Notes: a model not told the origin generated them from the letters alone. DNA of 49,618 nucleotides from Chloroflexota bacterium (GCA_030550625.1 JAUQOZ010000117.1:1-49618); one strand, 5' to 3'. Positions 1 to 8,055 are shown, counted from the stretch's first letter. Numbers and translations: made by a program.

Positions 1-282
1 GTAGGCGGCGGCTTAGCGGCCAGCGATCTGGCCTGCCAAATTCAAGCCGATCTGAGCGGGGTGACGCTGGTGCGCGCTCGCGATACCGAAACCACGGCCC
101 GCGGCGTGGCCCTGCTAGCTGGGATTGGGGCCGGTGTGTGGTCGCCGCAGACCTTGCCGGCGCTGGTTGATGATACGGCGATGCGGTTTGAGCCGCGCAC
201 AACCGCCGCTGAACGGGAGTCCCGCGCTGAACGGTGGCGGATGGCCATTGCCCGCGTGCAAGGGTGGCAACCGGTGCGCTGA
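1..282 (+). CDS. FGGY-family carbohydrate kinase, glycerol kinase-like (C-terminal fragment)
   Basis: The reading frame is open from the first base and ends at a TGA, so only the last 93 residues are in the window. The fragment opens with GGGLAASDL and continues with LVRARDTETTARGVALLAG and then RFEPRTTAAERE. This order fits the C-terminal lobe of FGGY kinases: the ATP-site GG, the TETTA.G..LAG helix, and the F.P....ER tail typical of glycerol kinase. FGGY kinases phosphorylate sugars or polyols in the cytoplasm; glycerol to glycerol 3-phosphate is the likeliest reaction. The N-terminal sugar-binding lobe is not visible, so xylulokinase or another polyol kinase cannot be excluded. A hairpin just downstream suggests it is the last gene of its unit. 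Confidence 0.8.
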   Translation, partial: VGGGLAASDLACQIQADLSGVTLVRARDTETTARGVALLAGIGAGVWSPQTLPALVDDTAMRFEPRTTAAERESRAERWRMAIARVQGWQPVR

Positions 283-295
283 GCCATCTCTGTAC

Positions 296-320
296 AGCCG
301 CACGGCTGTGCGGCTTCTTT
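296..320 (+). terminator. Hairpin terminator after the FGGY kinase
   Basis: Arms AGCCGCAC and GTGCGGCT are separated by GGCT and followed by TCTTT, 14 bases after the kinase stop. The T-run is short, so this could equally be one of the palindromic intergenic repeats common in this window. Confidence 0.5.
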
Positions 321-435
321 GCAGGCGGCAGGGATCTCTCTTGCAAACACACAGCTATGCCTCTCCTTCGATAATTTATGCTAGATCAACAAAAACGCGA
401 AATCCGCGTAGCTATTCTTTGGCGCCTTGATACGG

Positions 436-464
436 TTGCCGAAGCGAACAACACCTTCTATAAT
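436..464 (+). promoter_or_regulatory. Promoter for the kinase-phosphatase operon
   Basis: TTGCCG at 436-441 and a perfect TATAAT at 459-464 are separated by 17 bases, the optimal sigma-70-type spacing. Transcription would start near 471, giving a leader of about 55 bases before the kinase ATG. No other strong promoter was seen before the following genes, which are spaced by -4 to 29 bases. Confidence 0.7.
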
Positions 465-526
465 AGAGGAACAAACTTGCCAATATGTCTCACTATCGCT
501 GGCATAACCAATGGACGAGGTGACTC

Positions 527-2638
527 ATGGGCTTGATCAAACGGGTTGGCACCAAATCTGTCAACGCACAACCTCCCGAAAGCGGCGCTGCTGATGATGG
601 CACGCGCCAGATCAGCCCATCTACGCCGTCGTCTGCGCCTGACGATGGCACGCGCCAGATGGCGGCACGGCCCCTTGGCGGCGGCGACGATGGCACGCGC
701 CAGATGGCGGCGCGGCCTATCGGCGAAGGCCACCATGGGACGCGCCAGATGGCGGCGCGGCCCGCTGGTCAGCCGGCGCCGGTAGCGCCGGTCATGCTCA
801 GCGCTGGTACCGTTCTCCAAGGGCGTTACCACGTTGAGGGGCCAATTGGTATTGGCGGTATGAGCGTCGTCTATCGTGGGCGCGACTTGCGGTTCAAAGA
901 TGTTGTCCGCTATTGTGCGATCAAAGAAATGGCGCAGAGCGCGCCCGACTCACAAACGCGCCTGTTGAATCTCAAGAACTTTCAGCGCGAAGCCGGCTTG
1001 CTAGCGACCCTCCAGCATCCCGCTATTCCCAAGGTGTACGACTTCTTCGAGGAGAATGGCAAAGTCTATCTCGTCCTCGAATTTATCCCCGGTAAAGACC
1101 TTGAGACGGTGTTGGAAGAGCACGGCAAGCCGCTTGACGAAGCACGGGTTGCGCGGTGGGCATTGCAAATTTGCGAGGTGCTGTCATACTTGCACAATCA
1201 CAAGCCGGAACCGATCGTCTTTCGTGATATGAAGCCATCGAACGTGATGGTGGTCGGTGATGATCGGATTGTGCTCATCGACTTTGGCATTGCTCGCAAC
1301 CTCAACCGCAGTGATCGCAAGGGCACCATGATCGGTACCGAAGGCTACTCGCCGCCCGAACAGTACCGTGGCGTGGCCGAGCCGGTCGGCGATATTTATG
1401 CGCTCGGCGCGACGTTGCACCATCTGCTCACGAATACTGATCCGCGCCTCGAAACGCCGTTTACGTTCCAAGAACGCCCCATCCGCCAGATTAACCCCGC
1501 GGTTTCGCCAGAGATGGAAGCCGTGGTGATGCGCGCGCTCGAATACGACATGGCGGCCCGCTGGCAGAGCGCCGAAGAGTTCCGGCAGGCGTTGCTCACC
1601 GTGCCATCCTTGGCCGAGACGGTGGGGGTGAAGCCGGTAATGGCTGTGCCGGCAGTCGGGAAAGGGAAAAGCGCGCAAACGACCGAGCTGGTCTGGCGGT
1701 TTAAGTGCGAAGACGAGGTGCGATCGTCGCCGTTCGTTAGCGGCGGCTTAGTCTTTGTCGGCTGTTACGATACCAATATCTACGCCGTTGATGCCGCTCG
1801 CGGCGAGTTCCGTTGGAAGTATGCCACCCAAGGCGGCATCAGCTCGTCGCCGGCAGTCTGGCAAGATATGGTCTATATCGGTTCGGAAGATGGTTCGCTC
1901 TATGCGCTTGATATGCGGCGCGGCACTCCTCGTTGGACGTTCCGCACCGATAAGCCGATTCGCTCATCCCCCCGGATCGAAGACCGCGTGATCTTCGTTG
2001 GTTCAGATGATCAACACGTGTATGCGATCGATGGTCTGCGCGGCACGCTGATCTGGAAGTATCGCACATGGAATCCGATCCGCTCGTCGGCCTGCATTAA
2101 CGGTTCGTCGATCTTTATCGGCGGCGATGATGGCAATGTCTATTGCCTCGATGTGCGCACCGGCGCCGTCAAGTGGAAGCAGCGCACCCAACAGCCGGTG
2201 CGTTCGTCGCCAGCCTGTAGCGATGGGTTGGTCTTTGTCGGTTCGCTTGACCAAAACCTCTACGCGCTCGATGCCGAAGGCGGTTGGCCGGCGTGGCGCT
2301 TTCGCACCGGCCATTACATCAACTCCTCGCCGTGCGTGGTCGGTACACGGGTGTTTGTCGGCGGCGTCGATGGCAATATGTACGCGCTCGACACCAAAAA
2401 CGGGCGCTTAGTCTGGAAGTATGAGGTTGGCAGCCAGATCACCTCGTCGCCACGGGTCGAAGGTGGCCGGCTCTATTTTGGCGCCGTCGATCAGGCGGTC
2501 TATTGTCTCGATGCCGGTAGCGGCCAGTTGATCTGGAAATACCTCACCGACGGCCCGATTGTCTCGTCACCTATGATTGTCAACGGTATCGTGTATATCG
2601 GTTCAATGGATCATCATCTCTATGCGCTTAAGGCATAA
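527..2638 (+). CDS. Ser/Thr protein kinase with DGTRQ repeats and C-terminal PQQ-type beta-propeller
   Basis: This 703-residue Hanks-type kinase starts at the ATG after GACGAGG. Residues 23-75 hold four DGTRQ(M/I) repeats in a Pro/Ala-rich tail. The kinase domain covers about 100-355: Gly loop GIGGMSVVY, ATP lysine K133 in CAIKEM, E155, catalytic loop FRDMKPSN (D234, N239; the usual His of HRD is Phe), DFG at 252-254, and YSPPEQ for the APE region. After a linker, about 387-703 contains eight blades of the form SSP...VFVG..D..YALD...G...WKYRT, an eight-bladed PQQ/pyrrolo-quinoline-like propeller. No membrane segment separates the two halves, so the protein should be cytoplasmic and the propeller a ligand or protein sensor; this is inferred. 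It heads an operon with its likely phosphatase, a VWA protein and an FHA phosphothreonine reader. The kinase call is secure; the input signal is unknown. Confidence 0.93.
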   Translation: MGLIKRVGTKSVNAQPPESGAADDGTRQISPSTPSSAPDDGTRQMAARPLGGGDDGTRQMAARPIGEGHHGTRQMAARPAGQPAPVAPVMLSAGTVLQGRYHVEGPIGIGGMSVVYRGRDLRFKDVVRYCAIKEMAQSAPDSQTRLLNLKNFQREAGLLATLQHPAIPKVYDFFEENGKVYLVLEFIPGKDLETVLEEHGKPLDEARVARWALQICEVLSYLHNHKPEPIVFRDMKPSNVMVVGDDRIVLIDFGIARNLNRSDRKGTMIGTEGYSPPEQYRGVAEPVGDIYALGATLHHLLTNTDPRLETPFTFQERPIRQINPAVSPEMEAVVMRALEYDMAARWQSAEEFRQALLTVPSLAETVGVKPVMAVPAVGKGKSAQTTELVWRFKCEDEVRSSPFVSGGLVFVGCYDTNIYAVDAARGEFRWKYATQGGISSSPAVWQDMVYIGSEDGSLYALDMRRGTPRWTFRTDKPIRSSPRIEDRVIFVGSDDQHVYAIDGLRGTLIWKYRTWNPIRSSACINGSSIFIGGDDGNVYCLDVRTGAVKWKQRTQQPVRSSPACSDGLVFVGSLDQNLYALDAEGGWPAWRFRTGHYINSSPCVVGTRVFVGGVDGNMYALDTKNGRLVWKYEVGSQITSSPRVEGGRLYFGAVDQAVYCLDAGSGQLIWKYLTDGPIVSSPMIVNGIVYIGSMDHHLYALKA
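593..751 (+). repeat. Four in-frame DGTRQ-coding repeats in the kinase N-terminus
   Basis: Codons for (D/H)(D/H)GTRQ(M/I) occur four times, with threonines at residues 26, 42, 57 and 72 (spacing 16, 15, 15). Copies 2 and 3 use identical codons, suggesting recent tandem duplication; copy 4 has HH in place of DD. The same EDGTRQI motif occurs once in the neighbouring phosphatase (Thr40). Confidence 0.9.
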
Positions 2639-2664
2639 GTTGTCCAGCGAGGAAGGTTGCCGCT

Positions 2665-3621
2665 ATGCCGGATGAAACCGTTTCTTCTCCTGATGAAACG
2701 CCTACTGAACCACTTGATTTAGCTTCTATCGAAGTGGAACGGCAGCGGCAAATGATGCTGACGCCTCCCGAAGAAGATGGCACTCGCCAAATTGGGCAGG
2801 ATTACCAACCGGCATTGACACTGCATCGCTCGGCGCAGGGTTTTGCCGCTGCCGCGCTGCGCGATATTGGCCGGGTGCGGGAAACGAATCAAGATTGCGT
2901 GTTAGCAATGATTATGACCCTGCCGCGCGAAGGTACTGATGTGCCGGTGGGTTTGTTTATCGTGGCTGATGGCATGGGCGGCCATCAAGGCGGTGAAGTA
3001 GCCAGCCGGTTGGCGGTGCAGACGGTGTTGACCAGTGTGCTGGAACGCCTTGTCTTGCCGGTGATCGAAGATGGCTTGTTTGAGGCGTTGCAACCGCTGA
3101 TGATCGAATCGGTACAAGAGGCGAATGCCGCGATTTGGCGTGAAGCGCAGGCGCTCGGTTCCGATATGGGCACGACCTGCACCGCGGCGCTCGTGATTGG
3201 CCATGGCCTCTATGTCGCTCACGTCGGCGATTCACGCTGCTATGTGTACGAGCCGGGCGGGTTGCGCCAATTGACTACCGACCATTCGACGGTGGGGCGG
3301 TTGATTGCGCTCGGCCAGCTTGATCCTGATGAAGCGCGTGAGCATCCGCTGCGCAACCAGCTCTATCGCACGGTTGGCCAACAGCCGCAGGTCGCCGTCG
3401 ATTTCGTCTATCACCAGCTCAATAATTGCTCACATATCGTTCTGTGTAGTGATGGCCTGTGGAGTATGGTCGAAGAAAAGGCGATTGAACGGGCATTGCA
3501 GCATAGTCCATGGCCGCACGATGTCTGCCGCGAGTTGATCGCGTTAGCCAACTTGGCCGGCGGCGATGACAATATCTCAGCGGTCGTGGTGTCGTTGCCG
3601 CTCGATGAGGGTCAGCGATGA
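2665..3621 (+). CDS. PP2C-family (PPM) serine/threonine phosphatase
   Basis: This 318-residue Mn/Mg-dependent phosphatase presumably reverses phosphorylation by the upstream kinase. Family motifs appear in order: RETNQD, ADGMGGHQGGE, GTTCTAAL, VAHVGDSRCY, TTDHS, LCSDGLW and GGDDNISAVV. The metal-binding aspartates of the DGMGG, SDGL and GDDN motifs are all present. The first 55 or so residues are an acidic, Thr/Ser/Pro-rich tail outside the catalytic domain, and it contains EDGTRQIG with Thr40, the same motif repeated in the kinase. The start is supported by GAGGAAGG upstream. The gene follows the kinase by 26 bases and its stop overlaps the next start, so the three are likely co-translated. 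No membrane segment is present. Confidence 0.95.
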   Translation: MPDETVSSPDETPTEPLDLASIEVERQRQMMLTPPEEDGTRQIGQDYQPALTLHRSAQGFAAAALRDIGRVRETNQDCVLAMIMTLPREGTDVPVGLFIVADGMGGHQGGEVASRLAVQTVLTSVLERLVLPVIEDGLFEALQPLMIESVQEANAAIWREAQALGSDMGTTCTAALVIGHGLYVAHVGDSRCYVYEPGGLRQLTTDHSTVGRLIALGQLDPDEAREHPLRNQLYRTVGQQPQVAVDFVYHQLNNCSHIVLCSDGLWSMVEEKAIERALQHSPWPHDVCRELIALANLAGGDDNISAVVVSLPLDEGQR

Positions 3622-4874
3622 GCAAGGTTGAGGTGCGCATCACGCCAAGCCGTAGTGTGTTGCCGGCGAGCGCCGAGCCGCAGTTGCTCTATGCGCTGAT
3701 CGAGTTGTCGGCGCAAAGCGGTGCGACCAAGATGCCGCGCTTGCCACTCAACCTCTGTTTGGTCATTGACCGCAGCTCTTCGATGCGCGGCGAACGGTTG
3801 CAGCAGGTTAAGCAGGCGGCGATGCAGATCCTCGACCTGCTTGGCGATAACGAAAGCTTTGCGCTAGTGACGTTTAACGATCGCGCTGAGGTGGTGGTTC
3901 CGGCCCAACTCGCGCGGGCACGGCAGGAAATAAAGCGCCACATCAGCGCGATTGAGGCTGCCGGCGGTACCGAGATGGCAACCGGCTTGGCGCTGGGGGT
4001 GCAAGAATTGCAACGGGCCATGATGCCGCGCGCTGTCCATCGTTTGCTCTTGCTGACCGATGGCCGCACCTATGGCGATGAGGGTCGCTGCGTTGAGATT
4101 GCCCGCCGCGCGCAGTCGCGCGGGATCGGGATTACAGCGCTGGGTATCGGCAGTGAGTGGAATGAAGACTTGCTCGAGACGATCGCTGCCCGCGAAAATA
4201 GTCGCACCCACTACATCACTTCGGCTAGCGAAATTACCAAAATCTTCACCGCTGAAGTTGAGCGCATGCAGAATCTGTTTGCGCAAGATGTGCATGTGCG
4301 GCTGGCCTTACCGCCGCAAGCGTTGGTGCGCTCGCTCGATCGGGTGCGTCCCTTTATCGGGCCCCTGCCAGTGATTGAAGAAGCTGATTTTGTCTGGACG
4401 GCGGCGCTCGGCGATTGGCCTGAGAGCGACACCCAAGCGTTGTTGCTGGAAATGGTGGTGCCGCCATTGCCGGTTGGCCGGCATACGTTGGTTCGCTTCA
4501 ATGTGCGTTACCGCACACCGGGCAGCGATAGCGCAACTCAAAGCCACGAGCAGACGTTGCCAGTCGCGTTTCGCGACCCTGCTGAGGTTGGCGATGATGT
4601 TGACCCCACGGTCAAGCACTGGCTGGAACGGCTGGTGGCTTACCGGCTGCAAGCCAGCGCATGGCAAGCTGCCGAAGAAGGCAGACTAGAAGAGGCGACC
4701 CGGCGCTTGCAAATGGCCGGTACGCGCCTCTTTGAAGCGGGGCAAGTTGAATTGGCCCGCACTGTGCAAGAGGAGGCGACCCGCTTGCTCCGGTCGGGGC
4801 AGGCGAGCGCTGAAGGGCGCAAGCGGATTAAGTACGGCACGCGCGGTTTGATGGGGCGTGACGAGCAATCGTAG
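3618..4874 (+). CDS. VWA-domain protein of the kinase operon
   Basis: The ATG overlaps the phosphatase stop (ATGA), indicating translational coupling. Residues about 45-215 form a von Willebrand factor A domain: LVIDRSSSM gives the MIDAS D51-x-S53-x-S55, GGTEMATG supplies the MIDAS threonine, and LLLTDGRTYGDE the third metal site. Residues about 230-340 look like a beta-rich domain, and the C-terminus is helical, with Ala/Glu-rich HWLERLVAYRLQ and EEATRRLQMAG segments. There is no signal peptide or membrane helix, so the protein is probably cytoplasmic. VWA proteins commonly act as metal-dependent protein-binding scaffolds. Here it sits between a phosphatase and an FHA protein, so a role in a phospho-signalling complex is inferred. 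The substrate or partner is unknown. Confidence 0.9.
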   Translation: MSKVEVRITPSRSVLPASAEPQLLYALIELSAQSGATKMPRLPLNLCLVIDRSSSMRGERLQQVKQAAMQILDLLGDNESFALVTFNDRAEVVVPAQLARARQEIKRHISAIEAAGGTEMATGLALGVQELQRAMMPRAVHRLLLLTDGRTYGDEGRCVEIARRAQSRGIGITALGIGSEWNEDLLETIAARENSRTHYITSASEITKIFTAEVERMQNLFAQDVHVRLALPPQALVRSLDRVRPFIGPLPVIEEADFVWTAALGDWPESDTQALLLEMVVPPLPVGRHTLVRFNVRYRTPGSDSATQSHEQTLPVAFRDPAEVGDDVDPTVKHWLERLVAYRLQASAWQAAEEGRLEEATRRLQMAGTRLFEAGQVELARTVQEEATRLLRSGQASAEGRKRIKYGTRGLMGRDEQS

Positions 4875-4891
4875 GCCGGAGTCAATGACCC

Positions 4892-5413
4892 ATGATCATC
4901 TGCAGTTACTGCCAAGCCCAACAACTCGATGGCACGATCTTTTGCACCGTCTGCGGCGCCAGCCTGATCAATACCAAACCGCAACGCCAAACCACCGCTT
5001 CGCTGAATCGAGCGGCTGCCGAAGCAGCGCCACTGATTGAAGACGAGCCAACCGTTCTGCCGGCGCCGGCGAACCCGGCGACTGGGCCGGCGATTGCGCT
5101 GGTGGTGCTGAGTTCGGGCCGGCGGATTGAGTTGCCGGCGGCGCCGGAATTGCTGATTGGGCGCAAAGACCAGCAGCGCGGCTTTTTCCCCGATGTTGAT
5201 TTTAGTCTCGATGGCGGGTATGATGCCGGCGTCTCGCGCCGCCATGCCCGGATCGTGTGTTCCCAAAATCATTACGCCCTTGAAGATCTCGGTAGCTCGA
5301 ATGGGACGTTTCTCAACCGTCAGCGCCTGCCTCCCGGCCAGCCAATGCCGTTGCAGCACGGCGATGAGGTGCAGTTTGGGATGTTATTGGTGCGGTTTGA
5401 GGTGAGTTCATAA
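4892..5413 (+). CDS. Zinc-ribbon/FHA-domain protein (phosphothreonine reader)
   Basis: This 173-residue protein has an N-terminal zinc ribbon (C4, C7, C18, C21) and a Pro/Ala linker that includes EDEPTVL. An FHA domain follows over about 68-171. The phosphothreonine-contact residues are intact: LIGRK (R91), VSRRHARI (S115, H118) and GSSNGTFLN (N137). FHA domains bind phosphothreonine peptides and read mainly the residue at +3. The gene lies 17 bases after the VWA gene, with GGAG upstream of the ATG. In the DGTRQ(M/I) motifs of the kinase and phosphatase, the +3 residue after Thr is Met or Ile, so they are plausible ligands; that link is inference. The protein is likely cytoplasmic. Confidence 0.93.
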   Translation: MIICSYCQAQQLDGTIFCTVCGASLINTKPQRQTTASLNRAAAEAAPLIEDEPTVLPAPANPATGPAIALVVLSSGRRIELPAAPELLIGRKDQQRGFFPDVDFSLDGGYDAGVSRRHARIVCSQNHYALEDLGSSNGTFLNRQRLPPGQPMPLQHGDEVQFGMLLVRFEVSS

Positions 5414-5442
5414 GTGGTTGATATATTCGCGGAGGCTTCTCT

Positions 5443-5688
5443 ATGCCGAAAACAGTTATTCTGCATCTTACCGGCGAAGATCCGCTGCTGGCCGATATGG
5501 ATCAGGAACCACAGCCCGGCGATCTCTTCATCAAAGTTACTAATATGCGCAAGCGTGACGGCAAGCCGGTGCCCTATCTGGCCGCTGGCGTGCAGGCGGT
5601 GATCTTTCCATGGCATCGGATCACGTTCATCGAGCTGATGCCAAGCGAAGAGGAACGCAGCCAAGTGATCGATTTCTTCCGCCAGTGA
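5443..5688 (+). CDS. Small protein of unknown function
   Basis: This 81-residue protein starts at an ATG preceded by GGAGG. It is predicted soluble and beta-rich, with VILHLTGE, DLFIKVTNMRKRDGKP and AVIFPWHRITFIELMP segments, then a short acidic helix. It has no cysteine cluster, membrane segment or motif that I recognise. It lies 29 bases after the FHA gene and overlaps the next start by four bases (GTGA), so it belongs to the kinase operon. That position, its good ribosome site and ordinary codon use support it as a real gene. Its function is not assigned. Confidence 0.75.
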   Translation: MPKTVILHLTGEDPLLADMDQEPQPGDLFIKVTNMRKRDGKPVPYLAAGVQAVIFPWHRITFIELMPSEEERSQVIDFFRQ

Positions 5689-6635
5689 CTTCGCTATTGC
5701 AACAACTCATTCCTCCGGCGAGCGATCTGTTCTATCGCCGTGATGACCCTAACGACCGGCGGCTGGGTGAGGTGGTGATCCCCGGTGTCGCCGGTTATGA
5801 TTCTGCTGCGGTGGTGATCCTCGGTTGCCCGCAAGACGTTGGCGTGCAACGCAATCGGGGCCGGGCCGGCGCTGCCCAAGGGCCAACCGCGATCCGGCGT
5901 TGCTTCTACCGGCTCGGTGTGGCCGGGATGGTCGATCTGCCCATCTGCGATCTCGGCGATGTGCCGGTTGATGGCGATCTAGAGGCGATCCATAATCACC
6001 ACCGCGCGATCGCCACTCGGATTATCGCTGACGGCAAATTGTTGATCAGTCTCGGCGGCGGCAATGACATCAGTTTCCCCGATATGGCGGCGTTGGCTGC
6101 CGTCGCGCCGGCGCCGCCATTGGTGATCAATATTGATGCTCACTACGATGTGCGCGCCGATCAACCGGCCAATAGCGGCACACCTTATCGCCAATTGATC
6201 GAATCTGGCTTGATTGACCCACGCCGGTATTGGGTGATTGGCGCGCAACCGCATGCCAATTCGCCAGTGTATACTGCCTATTTGCGCGAACGCGGCGCAA
6301 CGATCGTCGAGCTGAGCGAAGCGCGTCGCACCGGTGTTGCGGCGACGGTGCAGGCATTGTTAGCCGCCAGCGATGCGGCTAGTATTGGCTGGGGCTTCGA
6401 TCTGGATGTGGTACAATCTGCCGAAGCGCCCGGCGTGAGTGCGCCCAACCCGCTCGGTATGCGCGGCGATGAGCTGGTGGCGCTGGCGATGGTAGCCGGC
6501 GCTGATCCGCGCACGCGCCTGATCGAGTTTAGCGAACTGAATCCGCAGTACGATATTGATGACCGCACTGCCCGGCTGGCGGCGGTCGCTCTATGGTATG
6601 CGCTGGCAGTATTTGCTGAGCGCAGGCGTGCTTGA
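5685..6635 (+). CDS. Arginase/agmatinase/formiminoglutamase-fold hydrolase with altered metal site
   Basis: The GTG start overlaps the preceding TGA; an in-frame upstream extension to 5610 would lie inside the previous gene and is rejected. The roughly 316-residue protein shows the ureohydrolase order: LGCPQDVGVQRNRGRAGAAQGP, then LGGGNDISFP, NIDAHYDVR and GWGFDLDVVQSAEAPG. Family members use two Mn ions to hydrolyse guanidino or formimino groups. Three of the four signature blocks keep their ligands (DAHxD and FDLD), but the usual GGDH or GGGH block reads GGGND, so the first His ligand is Asn. The enzyme may bind one metal, use another substrate, or have lost activity. It ends the signalling cluster, followed 15 bases later by a permease. 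The fold is secure and the substrate is not. Confidence 0.85.
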   Translation: MTSLLQQLIPPASDLFYRRDDPNDRRLGEVVIPGVAGYDSAAVVILGCPQDVGVQRNRGRAGAAQGPTAIRRCFYRLGVAGMVDLPICDLGDVPVDGDLEAIHNHHRAIATRIIADGKLLISLGGGNDISFPDMAALAAVAPAPPLVINIDAHYDVRADQPANSGTPYRQLIESGLIDPRRYWVIGAQPHANSPVYTAYLRERGATIVELSEARRTGVAATVQALLAASDAASIGWGFDLDVVQSAEAPGVSAPNPLGMRGDELVALAMVAGADPRTRLIEFSELNPQYDIDDRTARLAAVALWYALAVFAERRRA

Positions 6636-6650
6636 CGTAAAGGATGAGCT

Positions 6651-7835
6651 ATGCAAACCCTGACTGTTACGCACCGGCGCGCGGTGCAATTTATTGTGTT
6701 GATGGGGGTAGTGAGCCTGCTGGCCGATATGGTCTATGAAGGCGGGCGGAGTTTGAGCGGGCAGTATTTGGCGCTGCTTGGGGCAAGCGGTGCAGTGGTG
6801 GGCATCACCGCTGGCGTTGGCGAGCTGATCGGCTATGGTTTGCGCTTGGTGTTTGGTTATCTCAGCGATCGCACCCGGCGCTATTGGCTCATGACTATTC
6901 TTGGTTATACACTGACAATCATCGCAGTGCCGATGCTGGCGCTGGCCAATGCGTGGCCGCTGGCAGTTGGTTTGTTGATGGTCGAGCGGCTTAGCAAGGC
7001 GTTGCGCAGCCCGGCTAAAGATACGCTGATCTCGTATGCCGCCGATCGGGTTGGTTCCGGCAAAGGGTTTGGCTTGCACGAGGCGCTTGATCAGGTGGGA
7101 GCAGTGGCGGCGCCGCTTGCGTTGGCGGCGGTGCTGGCCGCTGGCGGCAGCTTTCAGCTTGCATTTGGGATTCTGATCGTGCCCGGCTTGATCTGTCTGG
7201 CCGTCTTGTTGGCGGCTAGAGCCATGTTTCCGCAGCCGGCTGATTTGGCTGGCAAGACGCCGTCGTTGACTACAACCGGTTTTAACCGTCGCTTTTGGCT
7301 CTACATTGTCAGTGTGAGCTTGTTTGCCGCTGCCAGCGTTGATTTTGCGCTCGCCGCCTTCCATTTCCAGCGTATCCAGCTCTTGCCCGCTGCCGCGATC
7401 CCGGCGCTCTATGCGCTGGCCATGGTGGTTGATGCGGTGGCGGCGTTGGGCTTTGGTTTCCTCTACGACCGGATCGGTTTGCAGACGTTGATTGGCGTGA
7501 CGGCGCTGGCGACGTTGAGCGCGCCGCTGCTCTTTGGCGGCAGCCTGATTGCGGCAGTGCTCGGCGTGATGATCTGGGGGATTGCACTTGGCGCGCAAGA
7601 ATCGATTTTGCGCGCAGCAGTGGCCCAGTTAGCGCCGGCTGAGCGCCGTGGCGCAGCTTATGGTCTGTTTAATGCTGGCTTTGGCCTGAGCTGGTTTGTT
7701 GGCAGCGCCGTGCTCGGTGTGTTGTACGATGTCTCGCTGCCGCTCTTGATCGGGGTAGCGGTCAGTTTGAATCTGGCCGCGGTGGTGGTGTTGTGGCTGA
7801 TGGTACGCCAGCCGGGGGCAACGGTTAAACGCTAA
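6651..7835 (+). CDS. Major facilitator superfamily permease
   Basis: The 394-residue protein has about 12 hydrophobic segments in two halves. Between helices 2 and 3 lies the MFS loop GYLSDRTRRYW (a GxxxDRxxR-type motif). A conserved stretch ALRSPAKDTLISYAA leads into GKGFGLHEALDQVG. The second half has a related loop, GFLYDRIG. MFS proteins move small solutes across the inner membrane by facilitated diffusion or ion coupling; nothing here identifies the substrate. The start follows AAGGATGA and lies 15 bases after the arginase-fold gene, so it is probably the last gene of that operon. Downstream is a palindromic repeat array rather than a classical terminator. Confidence 0.9.
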   Translation: MQTLTVTHRRAVQFIVLMGVVSLLADMVYEGGRSLSGQYLALLGASGAVVGITAGVGELIGYGLRLVFGYLSDRTRRYWLMTILGYTLTIIAVPMLALANAWPLAVGLLMVERLSKALRSPAKDTLISYAADRVGSGKGFGLHEALDQVGAVAAPLALAAVLAAGGSFQLAFGILIVPGLICLAVLLAARAMFPQPADLAGKTPSLTTTGFNRRFWLYIVSVSLFAAASVDFALAAFHFQRIQLLPAAAIPALYALAMVVDAVAALGFGFLYDRIGLQTLIGVTALATLSAPLLFGGSLIAAVLGVMIWGIALGAQESILRAAVAQLAPAERRGAAYGLFNAGFGLSWFVGSAVLGVLYDVSLPLLIGVAVSLNLAAVVVLWLMVRQPGATVKR

Positions 7836-7841
7836 TCGCCT

Positions 7842-8034
7842 GCGGCAGCGCCACTACCGCGTTGCAACGACACCGGGCGTTATGGATTGCGGCAGTAGCA
7901 CTGCCGCGCGGCCACGGCGCTAGGCGTTCTGGAGTGCGGCAGGGCCACTGCCGCGTTGGAACGGCGCTGATTACTTTGCGGCAGGGTCACTGCCGCGCTG
8001 TAATACGGTTAGTGCGCGGTAGGGCCACAGCCGT
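7842..8034 (+). repeat. Five tandem palindromic repeats, GCGGCAG-N5-CTGCCGC
   Basis: 19-base palindromic units start at 7842, 7889, 7936, 7978 and 8016 (periods 47, 47, 42, 38). Central units have perfect 7-bp arms; the first and last carry substitutions. The DNA between units is partly repeated too (GGCGTT.TGGA). A sixth unit lies at 49160-49178. The array fills the space between two genes and ends 21 bases before the next ATG. Confidence 0.85.
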
Positions 8035-8055
8035 GTGGCGCTGCCGTATAGCCTT

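Noticed and set aside
6591-7598. A 335-codon minus-strand frame under the first MFS permease
   Set aside because: The Gln/His/Arg-rich composition is typical of the reverse complement of a membrane protein in GC-rich DNA.
7842-8034. Possible short CRISPR array
   Set aside because: Repeats are only 19 bp, strongly palindromic and diverged, the intervals are partly repeated themselves, periods shrink from 47 to 38, and no cas genes are present.
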